Origin: Hyphomicrobiaceae bacterium
GTDB taxonomy: Bacteria; Pseudomonadota; Alphaproteobacteria; Rhizobiales; Hyphomicrobiaceae
NCBI GenBank assembly: GCA_022842785.1
Contig: JALHOW010000005.1
Location: forward strand, 310,001-374,000
Direction: 5' to 3'
Length of the DNA stretch: 64,000 nt
Under the pieces are notes generated by a model, which did no database searches, was not told the origin of the DNA, and saw only the letters and a list, made by a program, of their open reading frames with translations. A program made the translations under genes and the position numbers. The first letter of the stretch is position 1; each line of letters begins with the position of its first letter. Shown here one piece after another: positions 44,595 to 53,705 of the stretch.

Positions 44595-45896
44595 CTAGCA
44601 ATCCAGCGTCGTCTGGCGCTCCCAGTCGGTCAAGTGCCGAGCATAATCGTTCCAGTCGGCGTGGCGCAGCTTGGCATAGGCAGCGACCGTGCCCTCGCCA
44701 AACGCCGCCTTCAGCATGTCGCTCGTCTCGAAGTTGCGGAGCGCATCCAGCAGATTGAGCGGCAGGCGGCGCACGTCCTTCGCCGTGTGTCCCTCGGTGT
44801 ACATGTTGATGTCGAGGCGCTTACCTGGATCGCGCTTGTTGCGCATACCGTCGAGCCCTGCGGCCAGGATCGCGGCCTGCAGCAGATAGGGGTTCGCCGC
44901 GCCGTCCGCGAGACGTATCTCGAAGCGTCCAACATCGGGAATTCGGATCATGTGCGTGCGGTTGTTGCCCGCATAGGAAATCGAGCTCGGCGACCATGTG
45001 GCGCCAGATGTCGTCGGCGGCGCATTGATGCGCTTGTAGGAGTTCACGGTTGGATTGGTGATCGCGGCAAACGATCCAGCCGAGTGCATGAGGCCGCCGA
45101 TGAAGTGATAGGCCATCTGCGAGAGGCCGAGTTCACCCGCAGGATCCTCGAACACGCACTTCCCGCTGCTCGTCGACCACAACGACACGTGCGCGTGGCA
45201 GCCATTGCCCGTGAGGTTCGCGAAGGGCTTCGGCATGAACGTCGCCCGCAGCCCGTGCTTCTCCGCAATCGACTTCACCATGAACTTGAAGAAGGCGTGC
45301 TTGTCCGCCGTCTTGATGCAGGTGTCGAACTCCCAATTCATTTCGAACTGGCCGTTCGCGTCCTCGTGGTCGTTCTGGTAGGGCCCCCAGCCGAGCGTGA
45401 TCATGGAGTCGCAGATCTCCTTGATCACGTCGTAGCGGCGCATCAACGCCTGCTGGTCGTAGCAAGGCTTGGCCTGGAAATCGGCCGCATCGGAGATCGA
45501 CGTACCGTCGGGCGAGATCAGGAAGTACTCGCACTCGACACCCGTCTTCATTTCGACCCCGTCAGACGCCGCAGAAGCAATGACGCGCTTCAGCACCTGA
45601 CGTGGGTTCTGATCGACCGGCTTGCCATCCATGACGAGATCGCCCGTCACCCAGGCCACCTCCGGCTTCCAGGGAAGCTGAATGACTGTTTCGGGATCGG
45701 GCGACACGAGCACATCGGGATGCGCCGGCGTCATGTCGAACCACGCAGCGAAGCCGGCAAAGCCGGCGCCGGACTTCGCCACGCTATCGATGGCCGTTGC
45801 CGGAACGAGCTTGGCGCGCATCGAGCCAAAGAGATCCACGAACGAGATCAGGAAGTATTTGATCCCGTGCTGCTTGGCATACTCTGACAAAGACAT
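44595..45896 (-). CDS. glutamine synthetase family protein, type III (GlnT / gamma-glutamylmethylamide synthetase)
   Basis: 433-residue GS-fold ligase. Motifs: YFLISFVDLFGSMRAKLVP, GVECEYFL (metal Glu), YQNDHEDANGQFEMNW, GNGCHAHVSLWS, PTVNSYKRI (latch) and GRFEIRLADGAANPY. It belongs to the GlnT/GmaS branch, which makes glutamine or gamma-glutamylmethylamide. Upstream in the same unit are three glutamate-synthase-like genes matching mgsABC (glxBCD); with them, GmaS would perform the first step of the N-methylglutamate route of methylamine use. In rhizobia the same set is called glxBCD-glnT, so the symbol is left open. Confidence 0.88.
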   Translation of the reverse strand: MSLSEYAKQHGIKYFLISFVDLFGSMRAKLVPATAIDSVAKSGAGFAGFAAWFDMTPAHPDVLVSPDPETVIQLPWKPEVAWVTGDLVMDGKPVDQNPRQVLKRVIASAASDGVEMKTGVECEYFLISPDGTSISDAADFQAKPCYDQQALMRRYDVIKEICDSMITLGWGPYQNDHEDANGQFEMNWEFDTCIKTADKHAFFKFMVKSIAEKHGLRATFMPKPFANLTGNGCHAHVSLWSTSSGKCVFEDPAGELGLSQMAYHFIGGLMHSAGSFAAITNPTVNSYKRINAPPTTSGATWSPSSISYAGNNRTHMIRIPDVGRFEIRLADGAANPYLLQAAILAAGLDGMRNKRDPGKRLDINMYTEGHTAKDVRRLPLNLLDALRNFETSDMLKAAFGEGTVAAYAKLRHADWNDYARHLTDWERQTTLDC

Positions 45897-45935
45897 GCGA
45901 TGCGCGCCTCCGGCGTGTGACGATGTTGTGTGTCT

Positions 45936-46373
45936 CTACTTCCCGTCCGCCACCTTGTTGACAAAGGCCTTGAAGCCCTCATCCGTGACAGGTGCTCCGA
46001 TCTCCTCGGCCTTCTTGAACACCGCGTCCGCGGACTTGCCTTTGCCATCGGCGAGCAGAGCGTGCGTGACGGCACGACCGCCAGCCGCGCAGTGCACATA
46101 TACGGCGCCATCCGTCTCTTCGATGGCCTTGGTCACAGCAGCGGCCGACGACGGATCGAGATTCTTCGGATCGACGGGCACGTGCAGATACTCGAGGCCC
46201 GCGGCGCGCACGACGGCACCTTCGGCATCGGGATCGAGCGGCTGATTCTGCTCGCCAGGACGACGCAGGTTGATGATCTTGCGCACGCCGGCGGCCTTGA
46301 GCGCCGCGATATCCTCCTCGCTCGGCTGGCCGCCAGCGCTGATCTTGGCGCTCACTTTGGTCGGTTCTTTCAT
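45936..46373 (-). CDS. DUF442 / protein tyrosine phosphatase-like protein
   Basis: 145-residue cytoplasmic protein of the beta-lactamase-hydrolase-like (TIGR01244, DUF442) group, a phosphatase-like fold. KISAGGQPSEEDIAALKAAG and KIINLRRPGEQNQP are typical; the P-loop is VHCAAGGRA, a C-x4-R variant usual for this group, so true tyrosine phosphatase activity is doubtful. Helical tail ending VNKVADGK. GGGAG 9 bases upstream. It sits within the gmaS-mgs-like unit between the GltB-like subunit and the ligase. Confidence 0.85.
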   Translation of the reverse strand: MKEPTKVSAKISAGGQPSEEDIAALKAAGVRKIINLRRPGEQNQPLDPDAEGAVVRAAGLEYLHVPVDPKNLDPSSAAAVTKAIEETDGAVYVHCAAGGRAVTHALLADGKGKSADAVFKKAEEIGAPVTDEGFKAFVNKVADGK

Positions 46374-46406
46374 TGCGTCGTACTCCCTAGTTGAGATGCT
46401 TAGTGG

Positions 46407-47744
46407 TTAGTCCTGTGAACTACGGCCCGGAACCCAGTTCGTTCCTGCCAGCGGCACACCGGCCATCGCCGCGGCCTCCACCGTCAGCGCGACCAGATCC
46501 TCAGGTTCGAGATTGTGCACGTGGCTCTTGCCGTTCGCGCGTGCGATCGTCTGGCACTCGAGCGCCAACACGGAGAGGTAGTTTGCCAGGCGCTTCCCCG
46601 CGGCGACTGGATCGAGCCGCTTGGTCAGCTCTGGATCTTGCGTGGTGATACCCGCCGGGTCTCGCCCTTCGTGCCAATCGTCGTAGCTGCCTGCGGTCGT
46701 GCCGAGCTTGCGGTACTCCTCCTCCCAGCGCGGATGATTGTCGCCGAGGGCGATGAGTGCCGCCGTACCGATCGAGACGGCGTCCGCACCGAGTGCCAGT
46801 GCTTTGGCAACGTCCGCGCCTGAGCGAATGCCGCCCGACACGATAAGCTGCACCTTGCGATGCATGTCGAGCTCGGTCAGTGCCTTCACGGCCGGCCGAA
46901 TCGCGGCGAGCGTTGGCAGGCCGCAATGCTCGATGAACACGTCCTGCGTCGCTGCCGTGCCACCTTGCATGCCATCCAGCACGACCACATCTGCACCAGC
47001 CTTCACCGCGAGCGCCGTGTCGTAGTACGGCCGTGCCGCACCGACCTTCACGTAGATCGGCTTTTCCCAGCCCGTGATCTCGCGCAGTTCGAGTATCTTG
47101 ATTTCGAGATCATCAGGACCGGTCCAGTCGGGGTGGCGGCACGCCGAGCGCTGGTCGATGCCCGCCGGCAGTGTGCGCATGTTCGCGACGCGCTCGGAAA
47201 TCTTCTGTCCCAACAGCATACCGCCGCCACCGGGCTTAGCGCCCTGACCGATGACGATCTCGATGGCATCGGCGCGCCGGATCTGGTCGGGCTCCATGCC
47301 ATAGCGCGAGGGCAGATACTGATAGACGAGCAGGCTCGATGCCGCGCGCTCCTCCTCCGTCATGCCGCCATCGCCGGTCGTCGTCGACGTGCCGACCGCC
47401 GAGGCGCCGCGCCCCAGCGCTTCCTTCGCCGGCCCCGACAGCGAGCCGAAGCTCATGCCCGCAATGGTGATCGGGATCTTGATCTCGATGGGTTTCTTCG
47501 CGAAGCGCGTGCCGAGCACGACGTTCGTGCCGCACTTCTCGCGATAGCCTTCGAGGGGATAGCGGCTGATCGAGGCGCCGAGAAACAACAGATCATCGAA
47601 GTGCGGCAGCTTCCGCTTCGCGCCGAAGCCGCGAATGTCGTAGATGCCCGTCGCCGCGGCGCGGTGAATCTCCGCGATGGTGGCACGGTCGAACGTGGCG
47701 GACTCGCGCGGCGGGGTGTGGATCCAACGGTCGTCGTCGGCCAT
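46407..47744 (-). CDS. FMN-binding glutamate synthase family protein (MgsC / GlxD-like)
   Basis: 445-residue FMN barrel homologous to the synthase domain of glutamate synthase. Motifs: ITIAGMSFGSLSGPAKEALG, STTTGDGGMTEEER, IVIGQGAKPGGGGMLLGQKI and VVLDGMQGGTAATQDVF, then LIVSGGIRSGADVAKALALGA. Cysteines near residue 205 and 290 and CQ near 410 could hold a cluster. As MgsC it would catalyse N-methylglutamate synthesis from methylamine-derived intermediates; as GlxD a glutamate-synthase-like reaction. Start ATG shares one base with the upstream stop (TGATG). Confidence 0.9.
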   Translation of the reverse strand: MADDDRWIHTPPRESATFDRATIAEIHRAAATGIYDIRGFGAKRKLPHFDDLLFLGASISRYPLEGYREKCGTNVVLGTRFAKKPIEIKIPITIAGMSFGSLSGPAKEALGRGASAVGTSTTTGDGGMTEEERAASSLLVYQYLPSRYGMEPDQIRRADAIEIVIGQGAKPGGGGMLLGQKISERVANMRTLPAGIDQRSACRHPDWTGPDDLEIKILELREITGWEKPIYVKVGAARPYYDTALAVKAGADVVVLDGMQGGTAATQDVFIEHCGLPTLAAIRPAVKALTELDMHRKVQLIVSGGIRSGADVAKALALGADAVSIGTAALIALGDNHPRWEEEYRKLGTTAGSYDDWHEGRDPAGITTQDPELTKRLDPVAAGKRLANYLSVLALECQTIARANGKSHVHNLEPEDLVALTVEAAAMAGVPLAGTNWVPGRSSQD

Positions 47745-48466
47745 CAGTAGGACCCCAGGTTATCGATGTGGAAATGATAGAGCGTGCGCGCGGAGCCGTA
47801 GCGTGTGAACTCAGCGACGTCGACCTCGGGACCGATACCGGCAGCATCGAGTAGTCCACGCAGCAGCGTGCGGTGCTCCTCGCGCATTTCCTTCGCGATG
47901 CAGTCCGTGCCGAGGCTCTTGACCTTGCCGCGCACGAAAAGGCGCGCCTCGTAGATGCTGTCGCCGAGCGCGTCACCGGCATCGCCAAGCACCACGATAT
48001 TGCCTGCCTGCGCCATGAACGCGGCCATGTGGCCGATTGATCCCTTCACGACGATATCGAGCCCCCGCAGCGAGATGCCGAGGCGCGCCGACGCATTGCC
48101 GTCGATGACGAGAAGTCCGCCGCAGCCCGTCGCACCTGCCGACTGGGATGCGTCGCCCTTCACATGCACGCGGCCCGACATCATGTTTTCGGCGACACCG
48201 GTGCCGGCGTTGCCGTTGATCGTGACGCTGGCCTCCTGGTTCATGCCGCCACAGTAGTAGCCGACGTGCCCATCGATGGTGACGTCGATCGGCGTCGTCA
48301 GCCCCGCCGCCAGCGCGTGCGCGCCGCGCGGATTTGCGACGGCAAATGCGCCTGCTTCAGCTTTCTGCAGCGTCTCGTTCACCTGCCGCAGCGACAGGCT
48401 GGCCATATCCAGGCTGGTGTTGCGCGTGTCGTGCGCAGTCTTCACACCCATCCGCACTGACGGCAT
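47744..48466 (-). CDS. GXGXG-motif protein, glutamate synthase C-terminal-like (MgsB / GlxC-like)
   Basis: 240 residues forming a right-handed beta-helix like the GltB C-terminal domain. Repeated Gly-rich turns occur: VTIDGHVGYYCGGMNQEAS, VTINGNAGTGVAENMMSG, VHVKGDASQSAGATGCGG and IVVLGDAGDALGDSIYEA. The middle subunit of a three-gene split glutamate-synthase-like enzyme; overlaps mgsC-like by one base and follows the amidotransferase by two. ATG 48466 is used; ATGs at codons 6 and 21 are possible. Confidence 0.9.
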   Translation of the reverse strand: MPSVRMGVKTAHDTRNTSLDMASLSLRQVNETLQKAEAGAFAVANPRGAHALAAGLTTPIDVTIDGHVGYYCGGMNQEASVTINGNAGTGVAENMMSGRVHVKGDASQSAGATGCGGLLVIDGNASARLGISLRGLDIVVKGSIGHMAAFMAQAGNIVVLGDAGDALGDSIYEARLFVRGKVKSLGTDCIAKEMREEHRTLLRGLLDAAGIGPEVDVAEFTRYGSARTLYHFHIDNLGSY

Positions 48467-48468
48467 GC

Positions 48469-49365
48469 TCAGCTCCGGCTCCAGGCATAGACAGTAGCCG
48501 GTGCCGGCTCCCAGATGCGCGCGGCGTCGATGCCGGGCAACGCCGCGAGTGCACGAAACTCCGAGCCGAAAGCCACCCAGGCATCCGTCTCGGCCATTAC
48601 TGCCGGCTTGCAGGCGATCGGATCGCGCAACACGGCAAAACCGTCCCGCGTACCAACGACGAATGTATAGAAACCGTCGAGATCATCGAGTGCGTGCTCG
48701 AGCGACTGCTCGAGGCTGTCGCCCGCCTTCATGCGCCAAGAGAGATAGCCTGCCGCAACCTCGGTATCGTTTTCGGTCTGGAAGCGCTCGCCGTGGCGGC
48801 GCAGCGTCTCACGCAGGCGGTTGTGATTGGAGAGCGAGCCATTATGCACGAGGCAGGTATCACGCCCTGTCGAGAAGGGATGCGAGCCCGCGATCGTCAC
48901 GGCGCTCTCCGTCGCCATGCGCGTGTGCCCGATGGCGTGCGTGCCGCTGAAGGACGCGAGCCGGAGCCGCTCGCTGATCGCGTCTGGATCGCCGACACCC
49001 TTGTAGATCTCGATGGCCTCGCCTTCGCTGAGCACTGTCGCTTCGGGAACATTCTCGATCAGCCACGTGCGCGCCGCAGTGCCATCGCCATCGATGCGAA
49101 TGACGGCGTGATCCTCGATGATCTCGTACCTGACTTTTCTGCCAATGGCCTGTTCGAGGCGCTTAGCGACGTCCGCCCAGTCGAGGTTCGATGCGCGCCG
49201 CACGGCGCAGATCTTCGACGTCCCGCCCGCTCCGCTGCCGTAGACGGCAAACCCGGCGCTATCCGGCCCGCGCCCGCACATTTCATGCAGCATGGCAGCC
49301 GTAAGACGCCCGAGCTCCGGCTCCAGCGCCTTGTCCTTCAGAAACAACCCGACGATACCGCACAC
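48469..49365 (-). CDS. class II glutamine amidotransferase (MgsA / GlxB-like)
   Basis: 298-residue Ntn-type amidotransferase. The GTG start at 49365 is decisive: it places Cys at position 2 (CGIVGLFLKDKALE), the required N-terminal nucleophile; the longer open frame would bury it. Other motifs: MCGRGPDSAGFAVYG, GTHAIGHTRMATES, SHPFSTGRDTCLVHNGSLSN and NDTEVAAGYL. First gene of the unit. It would release ammonia or transfer the amide or methylamine nitrogen to the FMN subunit. Confidence 0.9.
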   Translation of the reverse strand: MCGIVGLFLKDKALEPELGRLTAAMLHEMCGRGPDSAGFAVYGSGAGGTSKICAVRRASNLDWADVAKRLEQAIGRKVRYEIIEDHAVIRIDGDGTAARTWLIENVPEATVLSEGEAIEIYKGVGDPDAISERLRLASFSGTHAIGHTRMATESAVTIAGSHPFSTGRDTCLVHNGSLSNHNRLRETLRRHGERFQTENDTEVAAGYLSWRMKAGDSLEQSLEHALDDLDGFYTFVVGTRDGFAVLRDPIACKPAVMAETDAWVAFGSEFRALAALPGIDAARIWEPAPATVYAWSRS

Positions 49366-49450
49366 GTGCGCATTCCCGCTTGCTGCTCTCCGCAACGGCC
49401 CGTGGACAGCGCTAGGTGTGCACCATCACCGGGCATCCGCCTACTAATAT

Positions 49451-49502
49451 AGGCAATCGGCGTGCTGGCAATCTGTCCAGCAAGCACGCATTGCCTCTTT
49501 TT
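49451..49502. promoter_or_regulatory. Imperfect long hairpin with T-run in the mgsA/NtaA divergent region
   Basis: AGGCAAT (49451-49457) pairs with ATTGCCT (49490-49496); inside, CGTGC/GCACG and TGG/CCA also pair. On the plus strand it is followed by CTTTTT. It lies about 130 bases before the monooxygenase start and about 85 before mgsA on the other strand. Could be a terminator-type attenuator for the plus-strand gene or an operator for both. Confidence 0.45.
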
Positions 49503-49634
49503 CGAGCGAGAAGCCCAGCCAACTTCCTCGCAGGCACGCTCATCATACCTGTCAGGCCGTCCCGGCGGCTGCAGTGCCCGCTCATCCGCGCTAGGCTCCG
49601 GCAAAACACACGAAACTCGCCAGGGCGGAACAAC

Positions 49635-50957
49635 ATGGGACGGCAACTCCATCTGAACCTGTTCATCAACAGCCGTGGGCATCACGAGGCCTCCTGGCGG
49701 CATCCGAAGTCTTCGCCCCGCGCGATGACGGACATCCGCTACTTCCAGGAGCTTGCCCAGAAGGCGGAGGCCGGCCTTTTCGACTCGATCTTTCTCGCCG
49801 ATCAGCTCGCGCTTGCCGACGACATCGCCAGCGCGCCACGCACATGGCTGGAGCCGGTCACGGCGCTCGGCGCGCTCGCAGTCTCGACCTCGCGCATCGG
49901 GCTCATTGCCACGGCCTCGACCACCTACACCGAGCCCTTCAATCTCGCGCGCCAATTCGCTTCGCTCGATCACATCAGTGGCGGCCGCATCGGCTGGAAC
50001 ATCGTCACGTCATGGATGGCTGCCGCCGCACGCAACTTCGGCGGTGCGGGACAGGTTTCGCACGCCGATCGCTACGCGCGCGGCGAGGAATTTATGCAGG
50101 TCGTGCGCGCACTGTGGGATAGCTGGGACGACAACGCCGTGCTCGATGATCGCGCGAGCGGTCACTACGCACGCGCCGGGGACGTCCGGCCTATCAATCA
50201 CACGGGCGAGCACTATCAAGTCGCCGGGCCGCTCAACGTCCCGCGCTCGCCTCAAGGGCGGCCCGTGCTTGTGCAGGCCGGCTCCTCCGATACAGGCCGC
50301 GCATTTGCCGCGCGGCACGCGGAAGCCGTCTTCACCGCACACATGGAAAAGGCGACGGCACAGGCCTTCTATACCGATCTCAAAGCGCGCGTTGTCGCCT
50401 TGGGCCGGCGTGCGGATCAGGCCCTTATCCTTCCCGGTCTCAGTCCGATGATTGCTTCCACTGAAACGGAAGCACGGCGCCTCGAACGCGAACTCAACGA
50501 GCTGAGCGATCCAGAGGTCGGAAGGAAACGCCTTTCCGCGCGCTTCGGCGGTCACGACTTCTCGCACCTACCGCTCGACAAGCCACTTCGCCTGGAAGAT
50601 TTCCCGAGGCCCGACGCGCATGAGGCTGCACGCAGCCGCACCGAGGTGATCGTCGGCCTCGTCGAGCGCGAGCAGCTGACGTTGCGCCAGCTTCTTGCGC
50701 GTCTGGCCGGCGCGCGCGGCCATTTCACATTTGCAGGCACGCCCGAGCAGGTCGCCGCTCTGATGATCGACTGGTTCGAGAACGGCGCCGCCGACGGCTT
50801 CAATGTCATGCCGCCGATCCTGCCGTGGATGCTGGATGTCTTCATCGCCGAGGTCGTGCCGCTACTGCAAAAGCGCGGTCTCTTCCGCACGGCCTATGAA
50901 GGCACGACGCTGCGCGCGCACTACGGGCTGGACAGACCGTCGGTGGTCGCGAAGTGA
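49635..50957 (+). CDS. NtaA/SnaA/DszA family flavin monooxygenase
   Basis: 440-residue LLM-class FMNH2-dependent monooxygenase. LHLNLFINSRGHHEASWRHP, LFDSIFLADQLAL, RIGLIATASTTYTEPFNLAR, ISGGRIGWNIVTSW and QAGSSDTGRAFAA are hallmarks of the nitrilotriacetate/pristinamycin/dibenzothiophene sulfone group. It needs an external flavin reductase, none adjacent. GGCGGAA precedes the ATG at 49635; the open frame continues upstream to 49416 without similarity. Substrate unknown; members use N- or S-containing organics. Confidence 0.93.
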   Translation: MGRQLHLNLFINSRGHHEASWRHPKSSPRAMTDIRYFQELAQKAEAGLFDSIFLADQLALADDIASAPRTWLEPVTALGALAVSTSRIGLIATASTTYTEPFNLARQFASLDHISGGRIGWNIVTSWMAAAARNFGGAGQVSHADRYARGEEFMQVVRALWDSWDDNAVLDDRASGHYARAGDVRPINHTGEHYQVAGPLNVPRSPQGRPVLVQAGSSDTGRAFAARHAEAVFTAHMEKATAQAFYTDLKARVVALGRRADQALILPGLSPMIASTETEARRLERELNELSDPEVGRKRLSARFGGHDFSHLPLDKPLRLEDFPRPDAHEAARSRTEVIVGLVEREQLTLRQLLARLAGARGHFTFAGTPEQVAALMIDWFENGAADGFNVMPPILPWMLDVFIAEVVPLLQKRGLFRTAYEGTTLRAHYGLDRPSVVAK

Positions 50958-51136
50958 TCCGCCAAGCAATTTCAATGCGTTAGCTCAGCTGGATTGATGA
51001 TGAACGTTCATTCAGATGAACGGCCATTAAGCCGCTGAAAAATTTACAAAAATCGCGACGGAAGAATATTCACCATAGCGTTTCCCTTGTGCACGCCGCG
51101 ATGAACATCCGCGGCCGAAACAGAGGAGATCACGCC
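50958..51136. promoter_or_regulatory. Leader/promoter region of the small secreted protein gene
   Basis: 179 bases containing a 12-bp perfect palindrome ATGAACGTTCAT at 51000-51011, with ATGAACG repeated at 51016, and an AT-rich tract at 51035-51075. Possible operator and promoter. A tRNA-like D-arm fragment at about 50978-50991 is discussed under rejected items. Confidence 0.35.
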
Positions 51137-51478
51137 ATGAAATCCGCCATTCTCGCCGCTGCTGCCGCCACCGCTGCTGCGCTCACGTTTTCCGCCAGCG
51201 CCGCCTTCGCCGACACGGCCAACACGTCGACCTGGCGTCCGCACGGCACACACGCCGGCAAGATCTACCGCGCGACGCCGCGCGCCGAGCATCGTCACTA
51301 CGACTACCGGCCGGCGTACCGTCCCGTCTATCGGCCCGGCCCAATTCAAATGAGCGCCTCGGAACTCGCCGCAAAGAGGCGCGCAGCGTTTGCTGATGGC
51401 CGCATCACGTTCGTTGAGAAGCTCAAGCTCAATGCTGCCCAGCGCCGGCATGAGTCTCTCGTGCGTTCTTACCGCTAA
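51137..51478 (+). CDS. small secreted Tyr/Arg/Pro-containing protein
   Basis: 113 residues, unknown function. Signal peptide MKSAILAAAAATAAALTFSA (cleavage after AFA at about residue 26). The mature part has a YRP repeat stretch (YDYRPAYRPVYRPGP, about 64-78) followed by a basic helix SASELAAKRRAAFADGRITF that recalls C-terminal helices of small alphaproteobacterial secreted proteins. GAGGAG lies 8 bases upstream, so expression is credible. A strong terminator follows. Confidence 0.75.
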   Translation: MKSAILAAAAATAAALTFSASAAFADTANTSTWRPHGTHAGKIYRATPRAEHRHYDYRPAYRPVYRPGPIQMSASELAAKRRAAFADGRITFVEKLKLNAAQRRHESLVRSYR

Positions 51479-51531
51479 CGGGCCGCTAACGCGTTTTCGG
51501 CGACTTGCATCCCCCGTGCGTGGTCGCTGAT

Positions 51532-51567
51532 GTGGAGGGCCGTACCCCTGCGGTCCTCCACTTTTTT
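51532..51567 (+). terminator. Rho-independent terminator
   Basis: GTGGAGGGCCG / CGGTCCTCCAC (one mismatch) around an 8-base loop, followed by six T. It ends the small secreted protein gene and lies just before the convergent hydrolase stop. Confidence 0.92.
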
Positions 51568-51580
51568 CCTCGGAGGCGAA

Positions 51581-52618
51581 CTAAGGTGTCGCCCAAGCAT
51601 CCGGCACTTTCATCGCAAGCCAACGCGCGAGCGCTGCATTCACCGCAACGGGCTGCTCCTGCGCCATCCAGTGGCCGGACGGAACCACGGCTTCGGTGAG
51701 GTTCGCGCAGGCGGCTCGCATCGGATCGGCTAGACGCGATACCGTCGTTTCACACACGACATCGTAATCACCGTGCAGGAACAGCACCGGCATCGACAAT
51801 CGTCCGCCATGCGGTGCGCGGCGCGCGTAATCGCTATTGCGCGCATGATTCATGTACCAGCTATCCGGCCCGAAGAAGCCATTGCGCTCGAGCGCCTCGA
51901 CGTAAACGGTCAGCTCCTCCTCACTCAGCACGCGCGTATCGAGCGGAAGAGGCGGCGCGCGATCCAGTGGCGCGAACCATCCGCCACGCCGCCGCACATC
52001 GGATGTTCGCGCAGGCTTTCCTTTGCCAGCGGCCGTTCCGGCGCGGAAGAGCGCCTTGATGGTGCTCGCGACGTCCGCCTCGAAATGACCGCGCACCTTC
52101 TCGAAGTTCTCCTCGTAGAAGAGCTGGTAGTCCCACTGCCCAACCGGATACTGCGCCTCGGGATAAACATTGCGATCGACGAACGGCACCATGATCTCCG
52201 GGCGGAAGCCGCTCGGAAAATAGGGCACGCAGAGGCTCGCTACAGCCTTGCAGCAATCGGCGTGATGGCTCGCAAGGCTCCACACGACCGGGCTGCCCCA
52301 ATCGTGCCCGACCCAGATTGCGCTTTCATGACCGAGGGCGGCCAACAGCTCGAGCATGTCCTCGACGATGACCTCGAGCGCATAATCCTCATGACGCGCA
52401 TAGATCGCCGACCGCCCGTAACCGCGCATATCCGGCGCGATGGCACGGAACCCGAGACTGGCGAAGCAGGGAAGCTGATGCCGCCAGCTCAGCGATAACT
52501 CCGGCCAACCATGGACGAAAATGATCGGCGGTGCGTCCGGCGCCCCGCAGGCGAGGAACGACGTCTTGTGTCGCGCGGTCGCAATCGTATGCTCGGTCAC
52601 GGGAAAGAGCGACTTCAT
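51581..52618 (-). CDS. alpha/beta hydrolase, epoxide hydrolase-like
   Basis: 345 residues. The oxyanion motif HGWP (36-39), nucleophile D106 in GHDWGSP and a C-terminal catalytic His in PSGHWMAQ fit soluble epoxide hydrolases and haloalkane dehalogenase relatives; cap-domain tyrosines expected for epoxide opening (WYMNHARN region) are present. Substrate unknown. It converges on the small secreted protein gene across the terminator. Confidence 0.88.
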   Translation of the reverse strand: MKSLFPVTEHTIATARHKTSFLACGAPDAPPIIFVHGWPELSLSWRHQLPCFASLGFRAIAPDMRGYGRSAIYARHEDYALEVIVEDMLELLAALGHESAIWVGHDWGSPVVWSLASHHADCCKAVASLCVPYFPSGFRPEIMVPFVDRNVYPEAQYPVGQWDYQLFYEENFEKVRGHFEADVASTIKALFRAGTAAGKGKPARTSDVRRRGGWFAPLDRAPPLPLDTRVLSEEELTVYVEALERNGFFGPDSWYMNHARNSDYARRAPHGGRLSMPVLFLHGDYDVVCETTVSRLADPMRAACANLTEAVVPSGHWMAQEQPVAVNAALARWLAMKVPDAWATP

Positions 52619-52766
52619 GACACCCCCTCATTCTTGCGTGCGGGCATACCTGTGCCGCATGTGCATTCTCGCGTCATTTCCCAACCGGCGCCATCCGAAA
52701 CAGGTATAAGCCGCCCGAAGCAGTAGCGATCGTCAAGCCGTCATCGGAAGCGGGACACCACGCGCC

Positions 52767-53705
52767 ATGCAGCGCAATGCGGGCGGCGAGACAGCCGAAG
52801 CCGGAACCAATGTGCTCAGGGGCATCGGCCTCATGTGCGTGGCGCTGGTGCTGTTCTCTGCGCTCGACGGAACGGCAAAATATATTGCGACGCGCAGCGG
52901 CCTTCCTGTCTCACAGGTGACCTGGCTGCGCTTCATGAGCCAATTCGTCCTGGTTGTGCTCACTTTCGGCGTACTCGCTGTCCCGCACCTTCTCTACAGC
53001 CGGAAGTGGATGCATCAGATGGTCAGGTCGTTTCTGATGCTCGGCTCGACCATGTTCAACTTCATGGCGCTGAAGACGCTGCGGCTCGACCAGACATTGA
53101 CGATCGGCTTTCTCGCACCGTTCATCGTTGCGCTGCTTGCCGGGCCATTTCTCGGCGAGTGGATCCGCTGGCGGCGGATGCTCGCGATCATCGTCGGCTT
53201 CTGCGGCATTCTGGTCGTTGTGCGGCCGGGCTATGCGAGCTTCGAGGTGGGCATGATCTTCGCCGCGCTCGGCACGCTCTGCTACGCGGTGTTCATGCTG
53301 CTGACGCGCTATCTCACGCGCTTCGATCCGCCCGAGGTGACGATCTTCTATTCGATGCTGGCCGGCGTCTTCGTCATGGCGCCGTTCGCGATCGCCGAAT
53401 GGATCTGGCCAGCCGATGCCTTCACTTGGGCCCTCCTACTATCGACAGGTCTATGGGGCGGACTCGGACATTACATCTTCATTCTGGCTTATCGCCACGC
53501 GCCCGCCTCGACGCTCGCGCCATTCATCTACTTCGGGCTGATCACGCACACGGCGCTCGGCTATCTCGTCTTCGGTCAGCTGCCGGATGGATGGACGATC
53601 GCCGGCGCAATGATCGTCATCGCCTCAGGCGTGTATCTCGTGCATCGCGAGCACGTGACTGCAACGGAACGTCGAAAAGCTGAGGAAGAGACCGCTAAGT
53701 CTTAG
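52767..53705 (+). CDS. EamA/DMT superfamily transporter
   Basis: 312-residue inner-membrane protein with ten hydrophobic helices in two EamA repeats ([20 protein letters not shown] first; [21 protein letters not shown] second). Typical of drug/metabolite transporters exporting amino acids, metabolites or riboflavin-like compounds; no substrate can be assigned. Its 3' end overlaps the convergent tgt gene by 11 bases. Confidence 0.92.
   Translation: MQRNAGGETAEAGTNVLRGIGLMCVALVLFSALDGTAKYIATRSGLPVSQVTWLRFMSQFVLVVLTFGVLAVPHLLYSRKWMHQMVRSFLMLGSTMFNFMALKTLRLDQTLTIGFLAPFIVALLAGPFLGEWIRWRRMLAIIVGFCGILVVVRPGYASFEVGMIFAALGTLCYAVFMLLTRYLTRFDPPEVTIFYSMLAGVFVMAPFAIAEWIWPADAFTWALLLSTGLWGGLGHYIFILAYRHAPASTLAPFIYFGLITHTALGYLVFGQLPDGWTIAGAMIVIASGVYLVHREHVTATERRKAEEETAKS

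Noticed and set aside
44595-45896. Housekeeping glutamine synthetase GlnA
   Set aside because: The GSI adenylylation-site region is absent, the length is 433 residues, and the gene neighbourhood matches the GlnT/GmaS branch.
50978-51040. tRNA-like fragment: a stretch like TAGCTCAGCTGG (typical D-arm)
   Set aside because: No acceptor stem, anticodon arm or T-arm (no TTCGA motif) can be folded around it; probably chance or a tiny remnant.
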